Shown: one piece after another, positions 11,256 through 23,100 of the stretch
Position numbering within the stretch: position 1 is the stretch's first letter
Layout: every line of letters begins with the position of its first letter
NCBI GenBank assembly: GCA_958450365.1
Contig: CAUEEP010000760.1
Coordinates: 1,224,962 to 1,288,961 of the forward strand
Direction: 5' to 3'
DNA from: Mesorhabditis belari
Taxonomy: Eukaryota; Nematoda; Chromadorea; Rhabditida; Rhabditidae
Length of the DNA stretch: 64,000 nucleotides
Program-made: the position numbers and the translations under genes
Notes under the pieces: model-generated
The model's database searches: none
Seen by the model: only the letters and a program-made list of their open reading frames with translations
What the model was told of the DNA's origin: nothing

Positions 11256-12250
11256 TTAGGTTGTCCGGAAATAAATAAGCGTTTTCAACTCGAATATTTC
11301 AAATCCCATAACTTGATTCAAACAAAACTTTATTAATCCAAATAAGAACCATTACAATTAACACATTTTTGCCAACGAGAAGCAAATTTATTTATGCCGG
11401 TAACATAGAAGTCCGAGCTTCTGGAGGCGATAAAGTCGGCTAAGGTGTTTTTGGCATCGCCTTAAAGCGAAAGGTCCGGCGACTATGGCGGACCACGACG
11501 CCGAGGCAAAGTTTCGTAGCTCAGTTCGTTCAGCTTTTGCAGGGTCGGTTGTGCGACGTGCGGACGAGCGTTGTCGTGGCGAAGAATTGGACCTTTTCTG
11601 TTGACCAATGTCGGGCACATTCGCCGCAATTTCTGGTGCATTTCGTCGATTTGTTGGCAGTACTTCTTCGCCGTAATCGTTTCGCCCGGATTCAGAAAGC
11701 TGTGATGGATGTGACCGACTGCGGACCACCAAAAAGTCACCATAACCTTCTTTTGGTGCAAATTTAGCTTTGGAAAGTGTTGTGGAGCCTCTCCGGCGTC
11801 TAACCACTGAGCGGAACGTCACCGGTTGTCGTAGAGGATTCACTTTCATCGCACGTTACGATCCGGTCGAGAAATGAGTCGTTTTTGTTGCGCTGAAGAA
11901 GAGCAGACGACACCTCAAAACGACGATTTTTTTGATTTTCGTCCAATTCGTACGGCACCCATTTATCGAGCTTTTTTTGACTTTCAAATCCGTTTCAATT
12001 GGTCGGAAATGGTCGTCTTGCCCACGCCAAGCTCCTCCGCAAGCTCTCGAATAGTCTTGCCCACGCCAAGCTCCTCCGCAAGCTCTCGAATAGTCTTGCC
12101 CACGCCAAGCTCCTCCGCAAGCTCTCGAATAGTCTTGCCCACGCCAAGCTCCTCCGCAAGCTCTCGAATAGTCGTACTTCACCGTAAAAACGCAGTCTTT
12201 CTGGAATACTTGATTTTCAGCAAATTCCTTTGAAAGTTGCTCCAAACCAA
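11256..12250 (-). mobile_element. Mariner relic with repeated helix-turn-helix
   Basis: One end, TTAGGTTGTCCGGAAATAAA, is at 11256. The minus strand encodes a broken mariner transposase. From about 12233: an N-terminal part, a helix-turn-helix stretch, the linker (KWVPYELDENQ-like, in a shifted frame), the core HQKKVMVTFWW, then PILRHDNARPHVAQPTLQKL and the C-terminal end at 11388. Several frame changes make it non-functional. The expected opposite end was not found; sequence similar to its 5' part recurs at 10504-10560. Confidence 0.85.
12015..12170. repeat. 39-bp repeat x4 inside the transposase HTH
   Basis: Four near-perfect copies of a 39-base unit (12015-12053, 12054-12092, 12093-12131, 12132-12170). 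On the minus strand each encodes the same 13 residues, TIRELAEELGVGK, the recognition region of the mariner helix-turn-helix, repeated in frame. Confidence 0.95.
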
Positions 12251-13704
12251 AGCTGGGTAAATTTGAGGAAACCGGAGAGTTGCTGTCAGAAAGAATTCCA
12301 TTCCAAAATTGCGATTCCATTCCACAAAGCACAAATTTTATGGAAGAGATAAAAGTGATAAATGGTTTGAAATAAAATTGATAAATTTTTGATAAACTTT
12401 TCGGCTTTATTCTATCGATCATTCTTCACTTTCCAGTAAATTCGTTGCACAAGGGGTTGCAGTAAATTCGAATTTGGAGAATTTGGAGAACTGTGCTCTC
12501 TGTGACTGCACAAAGCTTAGAAACTCATGCTTAGGAATAGTGGAAACAAGCTTTAAATTAAACAAGCTGAGAGATTTAAACTGGCTTAGAGATGAAAGTT
12601 TGTGAATTTCATTGGCGAGAGAATTTCCACAATGTATGTTTCCATATTTTCCACAATTCCACAATGTAACTACTCGATGTCAATGCATATGAAATGGCTA
12701 ATCCTTGTAAATCTCTCCCTGATTCCCTGACTAGCTTTACTGTCTTTTTTTTGCGGTATATTCGAGGTAAAAAAGGCACTTTCCACTTCCGATTAGAGTC
12801 ATTATATCGATTCTTTTAAGCTAGGCGTACTTTGCGTCAAATCAAAACACTATAAGGCCATAACCCAATGAAATGCTTGTCGTTTTGGATACATTTTCCG
12901 CTAATTTTCATTTCAAATAACCCCAATAACATTAAAATTCTATCAAATCTCATCTAAAAGTGTCTAAAAATAATTCTACGAAGATTTAACGTCAAAAACC
13001 TGTCAAGTTTTATTTGGAACGTCAGGAAGAATGAAAACCTTTTCCAGATTAGATCCATCCTTCAATGAGAAATGCGTTGAAATCATTGATTTTTGTGCAA
13101 GGAAAACATTAAAACTAACACTGTCAATCAATTTCCCAACCCCGAAAGTCCCCGGGAACAATTCTTCTGTCCAAAAATTTGAAGTTTTTGAACTTTAAAA
13201 TGCAACAAAGATTGCCAGGTGGTTCTCTGTGCGCGACCACAATCGCACTCGATCTGGCCTACGACGCCTGGGCATATACTTCCTTTTCACTGCTGAAATC
13301 GGAAGCGTCCATTTTGGGTCATCCGGTAACCAATCCGTTGTCTGCCCCATGTGGTCACCGCTTCCCAAAACTAACCTCGGCTGTAGAGCTGGTCAACCCA
13401 GTTCCGGCTCATTTTGACCATTATGGCGGGTTCTCTGTCGGTCGAAATGGGATCCCAAGTGCCCGTAAAAGGGTGCTGAAGGGAGCCGCTGTGAATTTTT
13501 GGATTCATCCCAAGGATTTCGGTCCGTAGGGGCAGCAAGAAACTCATGAAACCAAAAGAGCAAGAGCTCAATTGGCCTTGACTCCCACCAATACGTCTCT
13601 CATTTGACTGATGACTCCGACTGTCACTATTGATCCATTCACCGTTGATGGCGACTTCTCTGAACGGAACCCCCATCGTCGCTTCCGTTGAGGTTCATTT
13701 TTAA

Positions 13705-14125
13705 TCACCTACGTTGTTGCACGAAGAGGACCGCTGAGGGTAGGGCACCGAACAACAACGGAGTGGCAACTGTGATAAACGGGATTGCGATCTGCAATCC
13801 AGTCATTTCAGAGGCTCATAATAATTCTTTGACAGAATGTTCTTCAGTCGACGACGGTACCTTTGTTTCTAAAATAACCGAGGTTTCCCATTGTTATGTT
13901 TGGTCGATTATTTGACTAATTTACATTAACTTATGGCTAAAGTCATCATTAATCCTTTGAAAATCACAAATTATCCTCTATCTCCCAAGCTTAACCGGCC
14001 AAAGAAGATAGAATTGTCGGCAAGAATTGTCGGCAAGAATTATCGGCACAAAGACCAAAACGATGACCATGAAAGCGGCAGCGCCGGAGAATTTGGTGAC
14101 ATTTAACGAGAAATCACACATCAGG
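13705..14125 (-). pseudogene. Possible multi-pass receptor fragment inside the inverted-arm element
   Basis: Two exon-like stretches lie on the minus strand between the arms. The first, about 14120-13985, reads as a membrane segment (FSGAAAFMVIVLVFVPIIL). The second follows an acceptor TTATTTTAG near 13880 and reads ETKVPSSTEEHSVKELL, a TGA stop, then a hydrophobic MTGLQIAIPFITVATPLLF before a donor near 13703. The order resembles a loop plus sixth helix of nematode chemoreceptors, but this is inference. The stop suggests a dead captured fragment. Confidence 0.3.
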
Positions 14126-14344
14126 CTCGTTTTGAAGTAGGATTACTCAAGGAGTTTCTATGTAAACCTTATAAATCTCTAGTTATATAATGAAAACTAT
14201 TTTTTGAGAGATTGGAAACTGGGATTAGGTCTGGTTTGGCCACAAAAACAGCCTGCTAACTTGTAACTGTTAAGGGAAAAAGAAAATGTTAATATAATAT
14301 GTTTTTCCAAAAAAAAACAAAACATTACTCAAGCTTAATCTCGA

Positions 14345-14776
14345 AAAGCTTTTCAATATTTCTTTAATGCAAAAATAAGCGTTTAGTATCACTTAATAAC
14401 ATTAGGAATTACACTTAAATGTTTTGGCTAGACTGGCATAACCAAAATTTAAGTTGATGTCAGGCTCCTTTTGGAGGAGCAGGGAAAATTGAGTATTTTA
14501 TGTCAAGCTCCTTTTGGAGGAGCAGGGAAAATCGAGTACGATATTCGGTTCATATGCGTATCTCGTTATATCAGCTGTACTGGCGCTATGAATTTGTTGA
14601 AAACAAGTTTTTTTGGAGAAAAATAACACAAATTTGAGTGAGAAAAACTTTTAACTTTTAAACTTTATTTTGGTTATGCCAGTCTAGCCAAAACATTTAA
14701 GTGTAATTCCTAATGTTATTAAGTGATACTAAACTCTTATTTTTGCATTAAAGAAATATTGAAAAGATTTTCTTAA
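14345..14776. mobile_element. Hairpin MITE nested in the spacer
   Basis: Inverted arms of about 110 bases, including AAGTGTAATTCCTAATGTTA and GGCTAGACTGGCATAACC, at 14345-14455 and 14660-14776. A two-copy repeat of GCTCCTTTTGGAGGAGCAGG lies in the loop. Confidence 0.8.
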
Positions 14777-16668
14777 CAATTTTTAATAGAGAAGAGTGGC
14801 CAAATGGCAGATTCGCCGGAGAGATGTCGACTAGCGCTCATTCAAGCGCTTGTTAAATGAGTTGTATAAGTCCAATCAGGATGTTTTTGGTAGATAAATG
14901 TTGCCGAGAATTAGGCCTACAATTCTCTGTATAACACTTGCCACTTTTGAAATAAATTAGACATTTTCCAGATACTCTTCCAAAAAGTTGTTGCGGTAAT
15001 TCTTACACCCATGGGAATGAAATCAGCGCTCACGGATCTTTCCAAAAATAAAAACATTGCAAGCCTCAGCCAATAAGTGTTGTATACTGTTTGAAAGGCC
15101 TGAAACTCCTCTATAAAATAGTGCAAAACGATTTTGAATTAAATTGATATTAAATTATTGAAGGCTTTGGTGACTTTTAAGTTGAAAGGTCAAAAATGAC
15201 TATTTTCTGTGTTTCTGGCAATAGCCATGCCCGGGTTTTCCGTTAGAAAATACCGCCAATTAAAGTTATAGGAAACTAACATAAAAGAACTCTTCTTGTT
15301 CGTTCGCCTTCTAGAGCTTCTGTTTTTGGAAAAAGCTTTATTTTAGGCCATTTTAAACCACAAACGGCTATTTTAGGTTTTGATTTTAGGCCAACATCAT
15401 CTCTGGTATTTTCCAATGCTTCAGCTCGTTTGGTTACTCGTTTGGTTTCATGAATTTCTGACGAAGTGACGATGGGGGTTCCGTTCAGAGAAGTCCTCAT
15501 CAACGGTGAATGGATCAATAGTGACAGTCGGAGTCATCAGTCAAATGAGAGACGTGTTGGTAGGAGTCAAGCCCAATTCGGCTCTTGCTCTTTTCGTCTC
15601 ATGAGTTTCTTGCTGCCCCTACGGATCGAAATCCTTGGGATGAATCCAAAAATTCACAGCGGCCCCCTTCAGCACCCTTTTACAGGCACTTGGGATCCCA
15701 TTTCGACCGACAGAGAACCCGCCATAATGGTCAAAATGAGCCGGAACTGGGTTGACCAGCTCTACAGCCGAGCTTAGTTTTGGGAAGCGGTGACCACATG
15801 GGGCAGACAACGGATTGGTTACCGGATGACCCAAAATGGACGCTTCCGATTTCAGTAGTGAAAAGGAAGTATATGCCCAGGTGTCGTAGGCCAGATCGAG
15901 TGCGATTGTGGTCGCGCACAGAGAACCACCTGGCAATCTTTGTTGCATTTTAAAGTTCAAAAACTTCAAATTTTTGGACAGAAGAATTGTTCGGGGGACT
16001 TTCGGGGTTGGGAAATTGATTGACAGTGTTAGTTTTAATGTTTTCCTTGCACAAAAATCAATCTAAAAACAATGATTTCAACGCATTTCTCATTGAAGGA
16101 TGGATCTAATCTGGAAAAGGTTTTCATTCTTTCAAATAAACCTTGACAGATTTTTGACGTTACATCTTCGTAGAATTATTTTTACACACTTTTAGATGAG
16201 ATTTGATAGAATTTTAATAGTATCGCGCTTATTTGAAATAAAAATTAACCAAAACCAAAACCAAGTAACCAAAACGACAAGCATTTCATTGGGTATAGCC
16301 TTATAGTGTTTTGATTTGACGCAAAGTAGGTCTAGCTTAAAAGAATCGATATAATGACTCTAATTATAAGTGCAAAGTGCCTTTTTTATCTCGAATTTAC
16401 CACCAAAAAGACAGAAAAATTGTACCCGGCGTTTTCGGGATTGGAGAATCGATTGACAGTGCTAGTTTTAATGTTTTTCTTGTACAAAAATCAATCTAAA
16501 ATCTATGGTTTCAATAAATTTTCCATTGAAGAATGGTTCTAATTTCTTATCTCTTCTTTGTAGCTTATGTTTTCCAATTTAAACTTTTTCAAGCACGTTT
16601 AGAAAGCTTTTACAGCAGAAAACCTAAAAAGTAGCTTTTCCAGCGGCAAAAAAGCCAATAGGCTAAGA

Positions 16669-16812
16669 CAGGCCAAGCCAGGCCAAGCCAGGCGAAGCCA
16701 GGCCTAGCCAGGCCTAGCCAGGCCAAGCCAGGCCAAGCCAGGCCAAGCCAGGCCAAGCCAGGCCAAGCCAGGCCAAGCCAGCCCAAGCCAGGCCAAGCCA
16801 GGCCAAGCTAGA
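16669..16812. repeat. GGCCAAGCCA 10-bp array
   Basis: About 14 tandem copies of a G+C-rich decamer. Between it and 17173 there is AT-rich sequence and a short AAGCCTAAGCCTAAGC (TTAGGC-like) run near 17042. Confidence 0.9.
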
Positions 16813-17173
16813 AGTGAAATTAGCATTGAATATAAAATAAGAATTTGATTTAAAGCGCACTATCCTTCGTCTACTGATTTTTTTACCATTTTCTTTAAGG
16901 AATATTCAGTCTTCTTCATTTTTGTTCGTTCCAAGCTGAAAAATTTTCATTCTTCTTGACGCTCCAAATGAAACTTGACAGATTTTTGACTTTAAATCCT
17001 CGTAGAATTGTTTTTAGACACTTTTAGATGAGATTTGTGCTAAGTCTAAGCCTAAGCCTAAGCTAGAAAGGATTCTTTTCCATTCTAAAAGCACAAAGTA
17101 CACGGAAGAACCTTTATGATAGGCTTTTGACTGATACTGATAAGTTTTTGATAACTTTTCATGCTTTATTCGC

Positions 17174-20100
17174 TCAATCATTCTTCATTTTCCCCTTAAA
17201 CAACGAACAAATCAATCTAAAGGCGAATCTCAAAAACAAGAAAACGATTAAAAGGAAAACAAACAAAAAAGTGATCAAAATTCCTAGAACATCAAGACAA
17301 TAGTATTGAATGAAAGACATTTGTCTCCCGGCTGGATCAAGAAAACCAAGTTTTCCTTCACGAGCAGCAAATTCGATGTGTCTAAAGGAAAATTGTAAAT
17401 AACTTTTGTCTTTGAAGTAATTGAAATCTTCTTGTCTATTACAGAGCTAAAACGATACAGCAAACGTAAAGAAAGCTACAGCAGTTTGGGGTGCGACCCG
17501 CTTTAACCTTATCATCGAGGATGATTTTGCTTCAGAATAGCCGAATTGCACAAAGAAGGTTAAAAAGGGTTTCCCCAAAGCGCTTACAACATAACAAGAA
17601 CGAGCAGCATCCAACACAAGATTAATACTCGTCGGTGGCGACACAAATGTTAGTAAGCTCTCGCTACAATGTTAAACCAGTTATCTAAACAGGATTTAAA
17701 ACCTGAAGGGTAGCATAAAGTAAGTTGAGTTTATAATTTTACTGTTTATTAGTACAAAACCAAAATGCAACAATACCTATTACAAAGACAGCATGCGCAT
17801 CAAAAGAAACAACCAAAGTCCCCCAAGAGGGAAGGCAAAAGCAACCCGCAGACCAAAAAAAACAATTTCGGGAAGGGAGAAAAGGGCGAAAAATGCGACG
17901 CGAATAATTGCAAAATAGCAACGCAAATAGGAAGGAAACGGACGCGACCCAGCAAACGCTAAGCTACAGCAAGCTAAGCTACAGCTTGAAGAAAAGCTTT
18001 TCAATTTTCAAATCCAAATCCCCCAAAAACACAGCTCAGTTTTAAGTTTTAAGAAAAAACAGATTTGGCAAAGGATTCTTTTTTACGGAAAGAAAAATTT
18101 GGAAAAGGTTTTAAAGGAAATGGCTGGACGAATCGTTTTCAGATTTTGCAGGCTTATGTAATCAATGCATAAGCACCAAACTAATTCATTCTTTGCATTA
18201 CTTAACCGTTTTCTTACTGACTTGATTTTTATGTGTCAAAAACTCACTTCACAAGTTGCTCTCTTGGAGATAAAGGTCTGGATTTCATTCGTCTTCCCGT
18301 CTTCTCAGCGTTCTCTTTGTAACTAAAGTTCTGTTGCATTCAAAAACGTGTTCGATTGGGTAATAGGTAGCACTAACTGTCTGTCAAAGACTTCTTGGTT
18401 TAATTAGACTAATTAGACTGTTTAGAAAGTCTCTTTAGATTAATTAGACTGCCTAGAAAGTCTCTTTAGATTAATTAGACTGTCTAGAAAGTCTCTTTAG
18501 ATTAATTAGACTGTCTAGAAAGCCTCTTTAGATTAATTAGACTGTCTAGAAAGTCTCTTTAGATTAATTAGACTGTTTAGAAAGTCTCTTTAGATTAATT
18601 AGACTGTCTAGAAAGTCTCTTTAGATTAATTAGACTGTCTAGAAAGTCTCTTTAGATTAATTAGACTGTTTAGAAAGTCTCTTTAGATTAATTAGAATGT
18701 CTAGAAAGTCTCTTTAGATTAATTAGACTGTCTAGAAAGCCTCTTTAGATTAATTAGACGGTCTAGAAAGTCTCTTTAGACCAATTAGACTGTTTAGAAA
18801 GTCTTTTCGCTTCATCCAGCTTTTTCAACCAAAGCAGCTACTAAACTTTATTAGAAAAAGTCATAAAAAGCGTTTTAATATCTCGTTCAGTTAAGAGATT
18901 CAGAAAAGTAGCGAAATGACTTTTTGGACGACTTTCTGGACGACTTTCTGGACGACTTTCTGGACTAAAATAAGTTACTTTCATTTAACTTTTTTCTCAC
19001 CTTTCACTCTCCAACATTTTCTTAATCAAATCAATGATAAATTGTGGCTCTCCAAGCTTTTCTTTTGGTAGAATCTCTCCGAAACCTTTTCTTTCACACA
19101 TCATCGCATTGCGGAATTGATCAGCGAAAAGGGGAATGAAAATGGCTGGAACTCCTGAAGAAAATTGATTAAATAAAATCAATTCATTCCCAAAACCAGT
19201 ACATTTCTTTGCTACACTTCTTGTAAACAAAATTTTGTTGAATTTTCGAATTTTAAAGACCTTTCAGATCAGAATTGACTTAAATGTACAAGCGGCTGAA
19301 TAAAACAACATAAAACAAGTGCTTACAGCCCAGCCCAGTAACAATTTTAGTTTAGTGCCCCAAAATATGTTTAAATTCACTTTCTTAAACTCAAAACTTA
19401 TCCCACCCGCTAGTGCTGTTTCATAAACAGATCCAAGGCCACCATGAGTGATGAAAAGATCGATCTTCCCAGCAACTAAACTTTAACCAGAATTAAAAAG
19501 ATAAATGGCAATTTATGGAAATTCTCGACTCAAAAATCCAAAGCTTAGATCCAACCGATCGAACTTGGATCGAACGCTCTGGAGACAAGCGCTACACCAC
19601 TCGGCCACGAATGCGCCGAATCGGGAGGCCACTAAGACCCAAATAAGTCTCAACAAAGGTAACAATTTCAGTCCTAACAAAACTAGACGCTTATAACTCC
19701 TGACAGATTGTCGTTTAGCAAAAACGGAATACATATTCGGAATCAGCATCAAATTCTGCGTCGAATGGTATAGCATTTCGCCGGCTTAGCCAATTGATCT
19801 TCTTTTATTAGATCTTTGTCTTACATAATAAATCCAATTGTGGAGCCCAATCGATCAGTTTCACGTTTGGTGCTGAAACAGCGAAATTGTCCTCCGGTTT
19901 CTCGTATTTCCAAATGAAAGTCACGTCCGGGAAAGCCTAAAAGAGATAAATTATAAGATAAGAACGTATAAGATAACTTATAAGATAAGTTATAAGATAA
20001 CTTATAAGATAACTTATAACATAACTTATAACATAACTTGTAAGATAACTTTTCACAAATAAAAGGCTATAAAGTTCCTAACTTAGGGTCCTTTTTCTTT

Positions 20101-23100
20101 CATTTAAGATATTACTTATAAGAGATAACTTCTTTCTCCCTTTCAAGGGTTCGTTTCTCATTTATTAAGTGATTGTCATTCATTTCTAATGAGTTTTATT
20201 TGTTGTTATGTGGTTAAGGGGAGGTGGGGTGATTCAGGGTTAAATAAAGTCTTGTTTCTTTAAAGAAGCAGACATAACTTACCACATAGACTCCACAGAA
20301 GATAACTTATACGATAACTTATAACATAACTTATAAGATAACTTATAAAATAACTTATAGCATAACTTATAACATAACTTATAAGATAACTTATAAGATA
20401 ACTTATAAGATAACTGCTAATTACTTGAAACCTATCAGCATGAGATTCACTTTATCAAAATTGTACAAACCTTTAACGCTTGAACAATCGAATCTCTCCA
20501 TTCTTTTGGCATCAATGTACTATACGCAACAGAGCCAAACGAGAGTAAAATCGTCTTCGAACGTACGCTTGTGATTTTCAGCCATCTCTAAAAAATTCTA
20601 ATAAGATTTAAGCTTTAGGCTTATCAATTTGAGCTTTAAGCTGATCAATTTGAGCTTTAGGCTTATCAATTTAAGCTTTAGGCTTATCAACTCAGCTTTA
20701 AGCTTATCAATTAGCTTTAGGCTGATCAATCTGAGCTTTAAGCTTATCAATCTGAGCTTTAGGCTTATCAATTTGTGTTTTAAGCTGTAGGCTTATCAAT
20801 CTGAGCTTTGCGCTTATCAATCTGAGCTTTAAGCTTATCAATTTAGGCTTTAAGCTTATCAATCTGAGCTTTCAGCTGATCAATTTAAGCTTTAAGCTGA
20901 TCAATTTGAGCTTTAAGCTTTAAGCTTCAAAACCTTTTCAACAAAAGCTCTCTCCTCATGATCATGAACGAAAATCTGACCTCATCTAGTGCTTTCGGTT
21001 CATCAACACTTATACTCCCAATGTCAACGATTTTCTCCAAAGTCGGATGAGCGAAATCAAGATATGGATGCGAATTCGTCAACACCATGTCAGCGTTTCC
21101 AATCATTTCCTAGAGAAATTACATTAACGTAAAAACTCTTATAGAAGCCCCTTACAGCCTTTTATGACTTAACCCAAAAATTACCATAACAAAAAATAGA
21201 TATTTTACTTTTATTGCACTTTTATTAGTGCAGGGATTTTGCAGAGATTTTGCAGAGATTTTTCTAGGAGGAACGTGCAAGACGAGCACATGCAAGACTT
21301 CTACGATCAGGCCTGGCCAGAGAACAAGGTGGATGAGGGAACTAGAAAGCGAAACGATCGCTCAATGTTCGGAGAATGATTGTTCAAGTGAAGAGATGAA
21401 CCACTCGGCCCTTCCCGAAAGCGTGCTTCAAATGTGCTCAAATTGGAAACGCAGGTAGATGTTTCAAAGTTTCCATCACATCTGTTAACTGAATGACTGG
21501 AGTCTTGTAAAAAGCTGTAAGCATCATCTACTTTATATAAAGCGGAAGAGACGTCTGTCCGCCGGTCTGTGCGCAGGGGTGGGGCTTAGATTGAGTGGAA
21601 AACGAGAAGCATTTCGTCGAGAAGAGAAGCGTCGAGAAGAGTTTAAGGAGAAAATGAGCTTTGCGACAAACAATTGGAGAATTTTTACTTCAAGAGGTAA
21701 GCATAAATCTACAAGCGCTATAATAAATCTAAAGTTAATGGTAAAAATAAGCTTTTACCCTTGTAAAAAGCTGTAAGCGTCATCTACTATATATGTTACG
21801 TCCGAATTCGAAGCGGACGTCAGGATCTGATCCGGACGTCCGAATCCGGTCGTTGATTATCTTGTGGTCGGATCCGGACGTCAGCATCTGATCCGGACGT
21901 CAGCAACTAATCCGGACGCGTCAGCATCTAATCCGGACGCGTCAGCATCTAATCCGAACGTCCGAATCCGGCCGTTGATTATCTTGTGGTCGGATCCGGA
22001 CGTCAGGATCTGATCCGGACGTCCGGTCAGATACGGACGCCTGGCCGGATTCCGACTTAACATATATAAATCAGAAGAGACGTCTGTCCGTCGGTCTGTG
22101 CGCAGCCATTGGCAAAAAGGGACCGGGCTTAGGCTTAGGCTTAGGAAAACGAGGATCTTTCCAGTGGATCAATAACTGAATAACTTGCCTACAGATTTTA
22201 GTTAAACAGAGTAAGTTAAAAGTAGCTAAAAAGCTGCGTATTTACCCCTAATTCGATTGCTCATAAAATCCAAACTCATCGACTAAAAACCATTTTGAGG
22301 CGGCAAAAACTCGATCAACTCACCGATGTACTCGACGATCCCACTCCAAAATGGTGATCGATCACTTTGTCCATCTCCAACCGGAAACGATAATAGTAAT
22401 ACCGAAGTCCAAGCCTGAAATGCAGTTATTCCTTCCTCCTTATTTCTTCCTTCTTATTTCTTCCTTCTTATTTCTTCTTCCTTATTTCTTCTTCCTTATT
22501 TCTTCCTTCTTATTTCCCCCTTCTTATTTCTTCCTCCTTATTTCTTCTACAGTTTCTTATTTCTTTGTGGTTATCAAGCCATTTTTCATTCTTCAAATTT
22601 ACATTGAAACGATCGATCCAATTTTCATCTTCAGACCCATCTGATCGGAGGCTTTAGCCACGGAGACTGAAACTTTGACTTACTATTAGTTTGTCTAAAT
22701 GAGCTTAGCTTAAAGAAAGCACTTTGCTCATGTAATCTGTTTAGAATTTGATAATATACCTGGCACATAAGAATATAAATTCGGAATTCCAATGAATTGA
22801 TTGATTGACTCCATCGAGATAGTTGATGTGGCCAAAACGTGAGACTTTGCCCCGATTCGGTTTAAGAGCACTGAAAACTGGATTTACAATTGAGATTCAG
22901 AGTTAAAATTGGAGATAATTAGTCAAAGATAAAGCTAATGTTGTAATTAGATTAATCGTAATCTATTGGGTTGGTGAATTGAGAACTGCGGAACTTTGAA
23001 CTAAAATCTATTCAACATAAAACCATCAATTCATTCCAAATAGTTCCCATTATTATTGACGACTTCTGCCCATTTTACAGGCAATTTGCGGATTCCTCTT

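Larger units (their letters stand above)
12755..16402. mobile_element. 3.6 kb element with ~0.9 kb inverted arms
   Basis: The left arm (about 12755-13690) and right arm (about 15470-16402) are inverted copies at roughly 90-95% by eye. Outer ends read GAGGTAAAAAAGGCAC and its near complement. Each arm contains a 116-codon open frame (13179-13529 plus, 15619-15969 minus) differing at only about four residues. Fragments of further, more diverged arms follow at about 16420-16545 and 16925-17045. The class (foldback or Mutator-like) is uncertain. Confidence 0.75.
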
